DNA of 64,000 nt, taken from Oikopleura dioica. Its lineage: Eukaryota; Chordata; Appendicularia; Copelata; Oikopleuridae. The stretch spans positions 11,227,001-11,291,000 of the forward strand of contig OU015567.1 in NCBI GenBank assembly GCA_907165135.1. Reading direction: 5' to 3'. Position 1 is the first letter of the stretch. Each line of letters starts with the position of its first letter. Below are positions 45,996-57,990 of this stretch, piece after piece. Both the position numbers and the translations under genes were made by a program. Below the pieces are notes generated by a model. The model had not been told where the DNA came from. It worked only from the letters and a program-made list of their open reading frames with translations, and searched no databases.

Positions 45996-48406
45996 CTAAG
46001 GTTCGGCCATGCATTCGGCCATTGATCTGTACCACCAGTACGCGTGAATTTGAACGTTGAAGTCCTTCTTCTCCCTGGACTCTTTGCCGCCAGCGCGTTT
46101 CTCTTTGTACTCGTCGGCAAAGTCATCCCTGCCTCTCAAGCAAGCGTGGTCGTGCATCGTCCTTGGCGTTCCGCACCAAGCAGCGCGCAGTTTTCCCATT
46201 CCGTCAAGGAAGTACTCACGATGTCCGCGCTGTCCAAATACCGGATCTGAAAGCATAAGTTTAAAGAAAACAAAACACATTCTGAGTAAACAGTTTTCAA
46301 GTTCGAGGATGAAATTTCGCGTTTTCGTGTAATTATCGAACCTCAGCTTGCTTTTGAAAAAATATTTACAGGCTTGCACTCAAGTATAAGCCTCTAATTT
46401 AAGGCCGTGCTCTCCAGAATCTGGTGTGAAAATAAACCAATGCGAAAGTGGTTTTCAAGTAGAAGACCCGAGTTTATCCCCGGAAACCGCGTAGCAAATA
46501 ATTAAAAAATCCTACTCAAAATCGAAAAATATACATACCGTGTCTCACAGAACCCGCTGTGAGAGTCCTTCCCATGAAGAAATTCCTTGCAATTTGAACA
46601 ACGATGCAGTCATCCTCGTACCCCTTGACTGGGATAGTATTTGGCAGTGGTTCGCGCTTGAAGCAAAATCCATCATTTGCTGGTTCCAAGACGAGTTTAT
46701 TCGCTTCTTCCCATTTGATCTGTTCTTTTTTGTTGATGGAGCCGAAGACGAGGTCGAAACCAGTCTCGTCCAAAAAGTCCATCATGTATTTGATATTGCT
46801 GTTTTCGTCGAGGAAAAAATCGTCATCCATCCAGACAAAGTATTCTAAAAATGAAAAAATTAAATTAAAATTGAACGCGAAAAAACACACGTCGCTAGTC
46901 AAATTAGAACACCGGCGAGACATCAAAAGCCAGGTGTTATGGAAATTCAAGCTGAAAAGCGGGAATTTCAATGGTGTTAGTTGGATTTCATACTCTGCAA
47001 TTTAATTGAGCTCTCTCTCTCTTTCTAATGAGCTTTTTTGGGTCAAAGCTCGAGTATCACTTAACTGTAATGGATCTACTGAGAATGCTAATTATTTCCT
47101 GACATTTTTCTTGCAAGTTTACGTACCTGTTTTAACCTGACTGACTGCGAGAGCTCTTCCAGCAAAGAAACCCTCTTCTAGCGGCATTTTATATTGCTTC
47201 ACTGTTGGATATTTTTTCACGTCGATATCTTGATAATACTCCTTCGGATTATCATCAGTAACGATAATTGTGACGCCAGGATATTGCTCTAGAATTGAGT
47301 CGATCAGTCTGTACATGCAAGGGTAGCGGAGAAACGTTTTCGTCAAAAAGGTAACGCGATGCTGGAACTCATTTCCCTCGCGGTAGATAAGCACGGGCGG
47401 AGGTTTGATGCGGATCTTTTCGGAGGGCCAATTTACTTGATGATTTTGGTGCAACGTGAGCGCATCCGGCCGAGCCGGAATAACAATTGCTGATCAAAAA
47501 CGGATTTAAAAAATTTCCCTTTCCTGAATTGGAAATGAAGCGAACGCTTCAACGTCTCCTTCTATCGTTACTGTAACGTAGTCCATAAATGGCCGTGCAT
47601 CATATTGCCGAGAAGAATAAACCAAATTTTCGAAAAGCTGATTGATCATTCTTGCACTGGTCATTCCAACGGAGTAATGCGTCTCGCCACTCTTCGCTTC
47701 AATCTTTTTCACTTGTCTCAAACCTTCCAGAGTCGGAAATTCTCCAGATAAAGTCGTGATTGCCAGCGTCATTTTCTCTTCTGGCGCTACGTGAAGTTTC
47801 AAGTGAACGTTGAGAGAATCAAAGGGAGAAATTTCGTATCCGGAAGCGACGAATTCTAGCGGATTGTGAGCACGTGATATTAGAAGACGAGGATCAACAA
47901 GTTGGTGGAAGTTGTTCTGCCGCCATTTTGTGAAATCGTAGTTTCTAAAAACATCATCAAAATAATACATATTAAAAATTAACGAGCCAAATAAGATTAT
48001 TTTCAATAGAGCTTTTTTACCTGTATTTAGAGAGCTCCGAAATCTTTTCTTTCTCAAAAATCTCTGGCATTTCATTAATTGGATGTATCTTTCTTCCTTC
48101 ACATTTGCAAGTCTTCTCTTCAAAAAGCTTTATCCCAAAAGTTTCTTCTGGATTGAACGGAGCGGTAATCAGATCACCCCCTTGCCGAGGAATAAGAGCT
48201 TTCGTAAAATTCGCTTGGACAGGTGTGTCTGCATCATATGCAAAGGTATGAAAATCTCTGACAGTTTCTTCTTGTTGGACAACAGGAGACGGCTTTATAT
48301 CCTGAACTGTCGGGTAGCCTTGGAATAAATGTCCAGCGAGAAAGCCAAAGATAAATATTATTATGCTCTGAGTGGATTTTCCAAAAACATTTTGACAAAA
48401 TACCAT
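45996..48406 (-). CDS. B4GALNT-type N-acetylgalactosaminyltransferase
   Basis: Minus-strand multi-exon gene for a type II Golgi enzyme. The N-terminus has a short cytosolic part and an anchor (QSIIIFIFGFLAGHLF). The catalytic region matches B4GALNT1/2: FLTKTFLRYPCMYRLIDSIL, VTIIVTDDNP, GFFAGRALAVSQVKT, the DxD-like WMDDDFFL, the FDLVFGSINKKE region, and near the end HREYFLDGMGKLRAAWC and HDHACLRGRDDF. B4GALNT enzymes transfer GalNAc in beta-1,4 linkage to gangliosides or glycans. Which acceptor is used cannot be told. One intron of 299 nt separates the last exon; an extra C-terminal KDFNVQIHAYWWYRS tail follows the catalytic domain. Confidence 0.8.
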
Positions 48407-50581
48407 CACTAAAAATTTCTTCTCTTAGGTGAACGAAAATGAGATCTTCACGAAAATGCGATGATTCTTTTATCCGCAAATGCGCATCTCGACATGGCTG
48501 TCATCGCTTATTAATAATAATAAATTGTCCAAAGAAATAAATCTTTTTCTAGCTTTTTTTCTTGAAAATCCCTTCCTTTATCGAGCAAATATCTCTCAAC
48601 CAGCTCATCGTTGAAACTGAATAACTTCAATTATATTTTATATCTCTATTCTCATTGTCGTTTTCAACATTCGTCTTCTCAGCATCCTCTTTCCTCTTTT
48701 CGAACTCTGGTTACGTTCGAATAAAGATTCGTTTTTGAAAGTCAGTGAATTTCTCGCGGCGCAAAATCTCAAAAAAAGAGCGGCGCTCTTGGAGCAGACT
48801 CGCGCACTTGCAAGTTACGAAAAACGATACGTTTGTTTGAAGGTCTTTGTTTGCGCTTTATAAATTTCATACTAAGATGCATGCGAGGGCTAATTATTCT
48901 CGTTTTTGTTTCTTTTCTTGACACTTTGATTACCTTTTTCTCTGTCTCGGAGCTAAAAATCTCTAGCCTCTTTTGAAGAGATAATCAAAATTAGGAGGGC
49001 AAAGAGGGTGATCAGCTTTTTTATGAGCTTTTGGTTATAAACTTAGGAAATTCGTACGAATGACTTCAGAGGGGCTTTTTATTGTTATTTTTGCTATTTT
49101 ACAAATTTGAAATAAGATAACTATTATAGAAAGATATTATCTTAAATCAGTTTACTTACCCATCACTAGGAATAAAATATCAGTAAGGAAAAATCGAAAA
49201 AGTTGCAAATGTTATCTATGTCAGAGTTGAAACCACAAGATCCGATCTCAGGGTACCCTCTAGTGGTAAGATCCCAAAGTCAATCTGCCACGAGATTTCC
49301 TTTGAGGTTAGCTTTTCTTACCATTATCCGTCGATGATTTCATTTCTCTCGAAGAATATCTTTCTTTTCTCTGCGCGTTATAAGATGTACTGAACCGTTG
49401 AATGCCTCAACTAACCTTCTGCACGTGATACATTTAAAAACATGGCCGGAGACATGTCCACTTGGGGAAGTTCTTCTACATTCTGTTTATGCTTTCTTAT
49501 AAATTCAATCTGAAATTCTAATTTTCCGCTTTTATCGACCTTTAGAGAGAATGGAGTTATTCGGACAATCTAAAGTAGGGTCGGACATTTTCGGAAGATG
49601 AGCGCAGACGGAACTAATATTTTTTCCGGAAGTACCTAAGGGCATCTACTTTCGTGTGCATGGGTTGTGCACGAGATTGCCACACTTTTGGTATTGTGAT
49701 TTAAATTTTAAAGCAAGAAAAGTTTCAGGTTAAAACGTCTTTGCAATAGTTCATTCTGAATGAATCATTCATGTAAAAAATTATACAGTAAAATGGAGTC
49801 AAAAACCTAAAAAAATGTAAAAAATGGCACGTTGAAATTCGTGTTTTTTTCGTAATATTGCGGCTCCACCAGCGCATTCTAATTTCTTCTTGATTACAGA
49901 GACTTAGCCCACGTGCGTACCGCAATAATGCAAAAAGTACGCTTGATGAAATTTCGCACCTGCACTGGAATCAATTTTCGTTCTTATCTGAAACTAGAGA
50001 CTCTAGTCTAGAGTACATTGAACGTTATTTGATCTGCTGTAGACCCGAGTCGTCGGGCCGCTTCGTTTCTTTTTTTTGAAAGGTTAACATGAAATGATTA
50101 TTTTAAGAACGTTCTGCTAAGATGTCGAAGAATCTCGTTAAGACTCATTTTTGGCGTCTTTACTACGTCGCGAAGCTTCAGACGGGACTCAAAGTAGTCC
50201 GTCGCGCGCAAAGCTCGTTCAAGTTCGTAAAGTTTTCTTATAAGGAATATGGCCCGAGCATGTGAGAAACAGGGCCAATTTCCTTATGGCAATTAGTGCC
50301 CTGCGGATGCCGTCGCCACACCCACTAATTCATACTAAATTTTCCCGATTCTAGAGCCAGTAATCACTAACAAATTTATTGAATGGCTCCACCAGAGATT
50401 AATCCGGGTTCCAACATGTCAGACGGGCTTTCAGGAATCAGAGATTCAAAAGGAAAGTTTCATTGATTTTCATCGATCATTCATTTTTTCTCGACTGTAC
50501 CAAAATAACCGAAAATTTTTAGTAATTCTTTTTTTTCGTATGAAATTATAGACTATAATTTTTAGTCTTGAGAGGCTTAAG
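48407..50581. other. Long intergenic stretch, nothing identified
   Basis: 2.2 kb of AT-rich DNA without a convincing frame, RNA gene or repeat. It presumably holds the promoters of the glycosyltransferase (left) and the dehydratase (right). Confidence 0.45.
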
Positions 50582-52849
50582 ATGTCAGAAAGCTGTAAGT
50601 ACGTTTATTGTCGTGAGACTTCAACTATTCTCAATTAAAAGTATTTATAGTTAGCTCATGGCCGGACGTCCGAAACCCTGCCAGTTTACGATGTAAGCGC
50701 AAGGCTTCAGACCAGACATTAGACGAACACGCCGACCCCGAAAATCCTGACTTCTTTTTGGAAAACTTCGATGTTGAAAAGTAAGTGGTTGATTCTTTAT
50801 GCTACCATTTTTGCCAAATTGAGATTGATTAGGTAACGCGTGCAGCTTCTCCCACTGAGTTGACACTAGAATCCAAAACATACAGATTCCATATTTGGAT
50901 AATCATCACGTGTTTGTACTCAAAGTGGTTTCAACTAGAACAGTAGCCCGCGGCTGGCCGACCCTCTTTTGGGAGAGCGTGATGTTGTTTCCCACACGCA
51001 ATTTTTGAAGTTATTTTATAGCAAGACTGCAAAGAGATATGCGAAAAACTCAGATAGACTCGAAGCTAAAAAGGCCTTTTGCTAAGGGTTGGAAATTCTA
51101 GTGTTAGTTGCGCAACAAACATCGTTATAAAAATACTCAGCTAGGCATTATTAACCCAAAAGACAGACACAGAATCAGAAGATGAACCCAACTATGACAC
51201 TGATTGTAGGAAAACGCGAAAGATCATGGCACAAGAGAGCTTTCCTCGACAACGATTTGGACGGCCGTGCGACTCTTTTGATAAATACTGCGACCCAGCG
51301 AATCCGGTGATTGTCCGCGGCGAGCAAATTCTCGATGCGACGCATAGAATCAAGTCCGGCATCATTCGAACCCCCTGTAATTATTCGAAGATGTCCAGAA
51401 CACTTGGTCTAGACTTGTACCTCAAGAAGGATTACTTGCAAGTTACAGGCAGTTTCAAAGGTTTGTTTAAACTCACGCGTAGATAAATAAAAAAAAATTT
51501 ATAAAGAGCGAGGCGCACGATATGCATTGATAAAATTAAACAAGGATCAGCGAATGAAGGGAGTTATCTCTACCTCAGGTACTTTTTGCTCATCATCTAG
51601 AACACTTGAAATAACTAAATCTTTTAGCCGGTAACCATGCACAAGCACTGGCTTATCATGGACGAGACCTCGGAATTCCCGTAACTGTCTGTATGCCAAA
51701 AATCGCTCCTCTTGTAAAGGTTGAAAGCTGCCGCGAAATGGGTGCAGAAGTCATTCTCTACGGCGATTCTTTCGACGAAACCCGCGACCACGCAATGAAA
51801 ATTTCAGCTGAGCGCGATCTCACCTACATCAACGGATTCGATCATCCCGACGTCATTGCTGGACAAGGATCCGTCGGTGTTGAAATCCTCGATGATGTAC
51901 CTGACGTTGAATACATCATCGTTCCCGTCGGCGGTGGAGGCCTCATCGCCGGAATCGCGAAAGCTGTCAAGCATCTGAAACCCGACGTTAAAATTATCGG
52001 AGTTGAATCAGAGCGATGCCCAAGCTGGCAAACCCGTCAAATGCTCGGAAAGCACACAAAGTGTGTATGGTCCCAGTGGGGTGCGAAAAACACTATCGCC
52101 GACGGCTTAGCTGTTGCTGAAGTTGGCTGCAATGCTTATGCCACGTGCAATGATCTGCTTGAGAAGGTCATTTCGATTTCTGAAGACTGGATTTCGATTG
52201 CGATTCTGAGACTTCTTGAGAAAGAAAAAGCCGTGACCGAAGGTGGAGGTGCAGCAGGTGTTGCGGCCATTATCGCCAATGCTCTTCCAGAATTGCGGGG
52301 AAAAAAGTAAGAAACACTCATTTCGTCGAAATAAGCATTTTTTAAGAGTATGCACTGTACTTTGTGGAGGAAACATCGATGCATCGACGCTCACTCGTGT
52401 TATCGACAGAGGACTCACCGCGGAAGGAAGAATTATGCGTTTCACTGTCAATGTTCAAGATCGCCCTGGAGGAATGGTCGAAATGCTCAAAATTGTTTCT
52501 GATGTAAGTTTATCTTCGTCGTTTTAGAACTAAATTATGATTGCAGGTCGGTGCTAGTGTAAAAGAAGTTCAACACGACCGAATGTTGCTGACTGCATTT
52601 GTTTATAAAGTCGCTCTGATCGCAACTGTAGAAACTCGAGGTCGTGAAAATGCGCAGGTACGTAACTCTGTTGCAAGGACATGCTAGATCGATACTTAGG
52701 AACTGGTGCACAAGCTAAAGGAGAGATACAACGACGAAGTCACCTTCCATACTGTCAGCGCCTGCCACTACGGAGAACCTACTCCTGCTATGCTTGCCCA
52801 GTCAGCTGATCCCACGCAAGAAACAGTCTCGGAAGAAAATCTTGGATAA
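50582..52849 (+). CDS. PLP-dependent threonine/serine dehydratase with ACT domain
   Basis: The catalytic part starts by 51226 (MAQESFPRQRF). It shows RIKSGIIRTPCNYS, the PLP lysine in GSFKERGAR, GVISTSAGNHAQALA, VTVCMPKIAP, GLIAGIA preceded by VGGGG, and EGGGAAGVAA: a full fold type II dehydratase. The C-terminus (FTVNVQDRPGGMVEMLKI, VGASVKEVQHDR) is an ACT-like regulatory domain, usual for bacterial-type TdcB/IlvA-like threonine dehydratases and some animal orthologues. The enzyme would deaminate threonine or serine to the 2-oxoacid. Possible 5' exons (50582-50594, 50651-50780) encode an acidic extension, but their phase to the exon at 51173 does not fit, so the start is uncertain. Last exons are joined by GT-AG introns. 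Confidence 0.8.
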
Positions 52850-53123
52850 AAGCTGTACGCGAATGCTCTGCTCTTGAAAATCTTTCTGTCTGGATAGCCC
52901 GTGATGCTTAATAAAAATCACTTATTTTTATCAAGTTGTAGAGTATACAGTGCATTCTATACACTGCCTCTGTAGAAAAATCCTTTGAAGTTCTTATGAC
53001 TAGTTATCGGTGACTAGTTATCACCAAGCAAAGAATACTCTCAGGCGTAACGATCACTGAAACAATCTAGTGTTCACGCCATATAAAATTAAGAGTCAGT
53101 CAAAATATCCCGGCCATTTTAAG
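52850..53123. other. Short intergenic with small repeats
   Basis: Contains an inverted TATACAGTG/CACTGTATA-like pair near 52932-52970 and a direct TGACTAGTTATC repeat at about 53000-53025. Function unknown. Confidence 0.4.
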
Positions 53124-54764
53124 ATGGCATCATTTTTGGGCATCTTGTTTGCTTACTTTTTTACCAGCAGCGTTCTATGTTGCACGAAGAAGAGTCCTCA
53201 TGTTGAGCTTGATTTGGATGAGGAAAACGTCTTGCTAGATCTTCAACAAAAGTAAAAAAAAAACTGTTTTTTCAACCCTTTCATTTTTTAAGTTTTACCC
53301 GAAAAGTTGGATCAAACGAATATACCAACGGAAGAGTCTATCATTTTCCACAGCATTCTGAATACTTCGGATATACAAGGCCTCTAGTTTTTGCTGACGG
53401 AAGTAAATTCTGTGAAGCATTTCGCGGTAGTCTCATCGTCCCAGAAACGGACGAAGAAATGCTGCTTGCTCAATCTCTTGGCATGACCTTACACGAAGAC
53501 TTTTTTAAAAGCGGAAGCAAGGAAGAAACTGAGAGGTACCAACTAACACACGGAAGCAGCTTCTATTCCCTTTGGCTGGGAATTGATAATTATAATCGTG
53601 GATGGATGACAAGCGCGGATAAACGGAGTATTGTCTCAAATTATTGGGCTGATCAGTACAGAGCAAATAGTATTATAGTAGTGCAGTTCAGAATCACCAA
53701 GTTTGAGTTTGACAGTAATAATCTCTCCAATGGCGTGAACAAAATGACAGTTTACTCATCAAGGTACCAATTCATAAAGCAAAACTATAATTCAATGCTT
53801 ATTTAAGTTCATGGGAGTCCGCCAAAGAAGAGCTGCTCAATGTTATTTGCGTCAACAGTACTGAATTAAACGATATTCAGAACTTAGGTTGTCCTTCAAA
53901 ATCGACCCTACTTTATAAAAAAATTTCAGAGACACTTACATTAAAAATTGTTAGTGGGGTAACAAATTATAACGCTTCAAATGTTTGTGAAGATAAATTC
54001 GGATTATCCACACCGACAATCGATACAGAGGATGATTTTAGGCTTTTCTACAAAATAGTGGAAATGAAGGAAAAGGTTTATTCAAGCAAGGATATTCCCC
54101 TTTCTTTGAATAAACCTTCGAAGCTTGGCTTCAACAGCTGGCGAGAGAAAAACCAGAATGCTTCATTTGACAACATTGACGAAATAATAACATTTTCTGA
54201 GAATCAAACAGTCAAATTTCTGATTCAAGGGAACGCTAGAATGCTCAAATTAGCTGCTCGAGGCAGAAACGATGTTTTAATGCAATTGGAAAGGCTATAC
54301 ACAGTGCTTATTTAATTTTTTTTTTAAATCAAAGTCGATAGCCTGCGAAGGATACGAAAATTGGCCTTGCAAGCTTACTATGGGAGAGAAACAAGCCTAA
54401 ATCAACCATTGGAAAATGGGAAATTGAAAGCTACGATCCTGCACTTGTACTTTTAGTTTCTCCCAATAAGCAATCATTTTTCTTTTCAGTATACTCATTT
54501 CGTCTTGTGCAAAGCAAATTTGAAGCGAGGACTTGGATTCAAGGGAACTTCGCTCATCACAAGCTCTGGAAAATCGACAAAATACGCATCTGCTACGCTT
54601 TGTACTTTTATCTCCACATTCTGTCTATTTCACTTTCTCTAAATTCGTTATCACTCTTAGACGATCACGTACTCAATAAAAAGTTGAACTTTGATCGCAT
54701 GAGTAACAGTCAATCTATTTGCTCACATTTATTCTCTGATGATGAATGCTCGAGAAAAGTATAA
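53124..54764 (+). CDS. Secreted C-type-lectin-like protein
   Basis: Four exons give about 500 residues. The N-terminus is a signal peptide (SFLGILFAYFFTSSVLC). Residues about 55-190 look like a C-type lectin domain: RVYHFPQHSEYF, FADGSKFCEAFRGSLIVPET, then SLWLGIDNYNRGWMTSADKR and SNYWADQ. The rest is of unknown fold, with paired cysteines (VICVNS, LGCPSKS, NVCEDK). Exon 3 to 4 needs a GT-AG intron starting at 54304. The final part has a hydrophobic segment (YALYFYLHILSISLSL). Calcium-site residues typical of sugar binding (EPN/QPD) are not evident, so carbohydrate binding is doubtful. Its 3' end overlaps the next gene's start by 26 nt in another frame. Confidence 0.6.
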
Positions 54765-56013
54765 GATGTTTTACGAAAACCCCTTTTCTAGCATTAACGA
54801 TTTGAGTTCGTTCCAAGAGAATGCCAAGCCATCGATTCTTCGCAAATTCTTTGACGCGATGCCCACCTTCCGAGTTGCTCTTCATCAGCAAACGTCGTGT
54901 CTAAATAGTTCCGATTCACAAGGGCTTGATGCGAAGTTTATTATTCCTTTTGGGCGTCCCTATACAACCATTTATCAAGAAATTTTCAACAATACATTCT
55001 GCTTCTCAACGAAAGAAGCTTATCACGAAATCAAGGAGAAGTCTTATTTCGCAAAATATTGTCAACTTTTGTCAGAAAAAGAAAGTGTTATAAAAGAGGT
55101 ATGCTTTTCGAAAGAAAAATAAAAAAAAAAACTATTTTAGAATGAGAAAGAAATAGAAAAACTGAAGAATCAAAATGAAAGACACGGATCAGAAAACAGA
55201 AATCATTGCCGAAAGATAATCGAGTTCTATAGGCGAGAAGAAACATTAAAAAATGAAATACGTGAGCTGCAAGATATTGATGCGACCCACCTCATGGAAC
55301 TAAGTGCATTGAACGGCAAAGCGATACAGCGAGAAAAGCGATTAAATGACGAAGTTTTTCATCTTCTGAGCATCGAAAGGCAACAAGAAAAAACGATTCA
55401 AGAATTTAGCGGAAAATGCGCAGCACTCAGAAACGAAATTAAAAATTTGCAGCAGAGTATAAGCCGCAAAACTAACAAAAATACTGAGTTATCGAAAAAA
55501 TTGGAGTCCGAAAAGAAATCGACCCGAGATGCCAGTCAAAAAATCAAGGAATACCATCAACTTGTGCAAGTTCTAGAGGACGAGTGTCACCAAGCAAGGG
55601 AGACTAATCTTCAACTACTTGCTGAAATCAAAGAAGAAAACTCAAAACTCAAAAAAGAGAACCAGGGTCTTAGCAGAGCGCTCACTAGAAAGCATCAACA
55701 GCTTGAATCTGCTAACTCAGAACTGGAAATTTCTGCGAAAAGACAGAAAGAGTCCGAAGATGAAATCGCATCCCTCATGCAACTTCTTCAAAAAAATCAA
55801 AACGACGGTATTTCAAACAACGAATCATCAAATGAATGTCCGATTTGCTTTTCCGAATACGAAGTTGGAAGTCATCAATTGTCGTGTTTTTCTGCCTGTG
55901 GTCACATATCCTGCTCTTCATGCATTCAAACAGTACTTTCGTATCAAAGTATATGCCCATTCTGTAACTGTGACAAGAAAAGCCAGAGAATAATAAAACT
56001 GTATCATGCGTAG
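54739..56013 (+). CDS. Coiled-coil RING E3 ligase-like protein
   Basis: Two exons with a 40-nt GT-AG intron give about 410 residues. After a globular N-terminus of about 120 residues there are about 230 residues of predicted coiled coil (Leu/Glu/Lys/Gln heptads such as IKEENSKLKKENQGLSRAL). The C-terminal RING reads CPICFSEY, C-x-ACGH, CSSC and CPFCNC, a complete C3HC4 pattern. Such TRIM- or BRE1-like layouts are usual for homodimeric ubiquitin ligases, but I do not identify an orthologue. The first ATG lies inside the last codons of the lectin-like gene. Confidence 0.75.
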
Positions 56014-57941
56014 TTGCTATTTTTTGATAAAATTAAGTGAAAAAATAGGTCAGAAAACGCCGTTAATTGACGTTCATTTCGTCGTGTAATCGGGACATTC
56101 TTTCGTTTCAGAATATTTTTTGCAGAAAATGACAATTTGAGGTTCACTGCTCATCTAAAATGAATGAAATATAGTCAATTACGGCTGCTGGCGACTCTTC
56201 AGTAAAATATCGTTTACGGGATTAGGGAGCAGAAGACTTTGTTGTTTCAGAAAGATAATTATTTTCACAAGAAGTCTTTGAAGCGCCCTTGAGCCGAGAC
56301 CCGCTCCAGCGCAAGAAAAAATTACACCAGCATTTGCCAGCTGCGCTTTCTGGCTCTTCCCACTGGCTTAGCGCCGATCAGCGCCTTTGCCACTCGCAAA
56401 ACTCCGATAATCCGACGCCAAGCTCTTCGACTCCCAACATCCAACAGGCCAAATCCGAAATAAGCTAAATTTGCTAAACCTAAATCTATCTAATGATGTT
56501 TACACAAAAATTGTCGAGTTCTCATTCTTCAAATCATTTGTTTTAAATCCCGATCTACCAAATACAAAATACTTGGTTTTTGGGCCAAAGAAGTAATTTT
56601 TCCAAATGCCGCCAATTTGACCGTCAAATGATGATTGAGCGTTACTTGATTTTATTGAAAAATTTAATAGCGCACCTGAGTTAAGGTTTCTCACCAATTT
56701 TCGCCGAGTTCACATGATTGATTGACCATTTTTTGGTCAGCAAAGAAAAGAAGAAAACCAACACTGTCTCACTATTATTTCAAATAATTATGCATGTGAC
56801 ATGCAGCATGTCCAACTTGCAAGGCCAAACACCATGTAAAAAGGCGGCTTTGAACATGTTCACAATGAGAAGTTGACAGGCGAAAATCGATGCATTAGCG
56901 GCCCAAAGTCGAGCAAAGCGAACAAGAGGTGAATTATGACGGTGGAAGAAAAGCTGCCCTCGGCTATTGGTGGCGAAATGGCGATGTTGATATTTATTTT
57001 TTATTTTTTTAAGTTAAATCTCTTTTCTTTATTTGTTATAGAAAAGATTATCTCCATCAAAAGCGCATCAAATGCCTATCGATCATCATAAAATCAAGTT
57101 TACAACACAACCTCCTTTATTGTCAACAACTCATTACTTGTCTCATAAGAGATCAAAAAATAACGATAACACCGTTCATTAACAATAACAATTACTGATA
57201 AGAACAAACAGAAAAAAGCAAAGCGCCCTCTTTTGGAGATTCGTGGTTAGCGCTCGCGCGCCGCGCTTAATCGGCAAAAAAACGCGCTCTGAAGGGAAAA
57301 ATCGCTGTTCTTTTTTTCCTTGTTTTTGCTTTTTTGGAAACTCCCTTAATAAGGGACCCTTATTTTTTATCACTATCTGCGTTGAAATAGAGAGATAACG
57401 AAGAAGAATTGCCGAAAAGAAAAAGACTCGGAAGAAAAATTACGAAGGCGAATCAATGTGCGTTGTTTGCTAAGTGCGGATTAAAAATCAAAGACACTTT
57501 TGAACTTGGGCGCCGATAGAACAACGAAAAACATACATTCCTACTCTCGGTAGTACAGAGAGACCACAGCACAGAGATTTCGCGTGAATAATAAAGAACT
57601 TCAGAAGACTGCGATAAAAAGTTTATGGCCGAATAAGGAAGGGATAAATCTTCTATTAAAATTTATAAATGGCCCACTCCTCTAGAAGAAAAAAATTTAA
57701 CTAGAAAGGGCATTTTAACTTCTCATTTTGAAAGTTGAATTGAAATGCATTTCTTTGAGAATCAGAAAAAAACGCGTAAAAAGATAGAGACATTTATTGG
57801 GTTGATTTGGCCAAAGAAAATTCCCAAGAGAGCGCTCGGAGCCGCATTACCGAGGAATTAGGCAGCTCATCCAAAGGCGCTAAACCTCCAGAGAGACGCC
57901 GCAAGAAGAAAAAAGGATGAGAACGCGACGATGAGCTGAAA
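56014..57941. other. Intergenic, nothing identified
   Basis: No convincing frame on either strand. Short T- and A-runs and a GC-rich patch near 57240-57275. It probably contains the promoter of the Ig-domain receptor gene. Confidence 0.45.
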
Positions 57942-57990
57942 ATGCAGATTCAGCCGAAATCGGCACTCTTTTGTTTACTTTCTATTCAAG
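57942..57990 (+). other. Candidate first exon (signal peptide) of the receptor gene
   Basis: ATG at 57942 gives MQIQPKSALFCLLSIQ, signal-peptide-like, then a strong donor (CAAGGTAAGA). Its phase (1) does not join directly to the exon at 60301, so another exon would be needed between them. Tentative. Confidence 0.3.

Noticed and set aside
46540-46848. Plus-strand frames opposite the glycosyltransferase and ISWI genes
   Set aside because: They are antisense shadows of strongly conserved exons.
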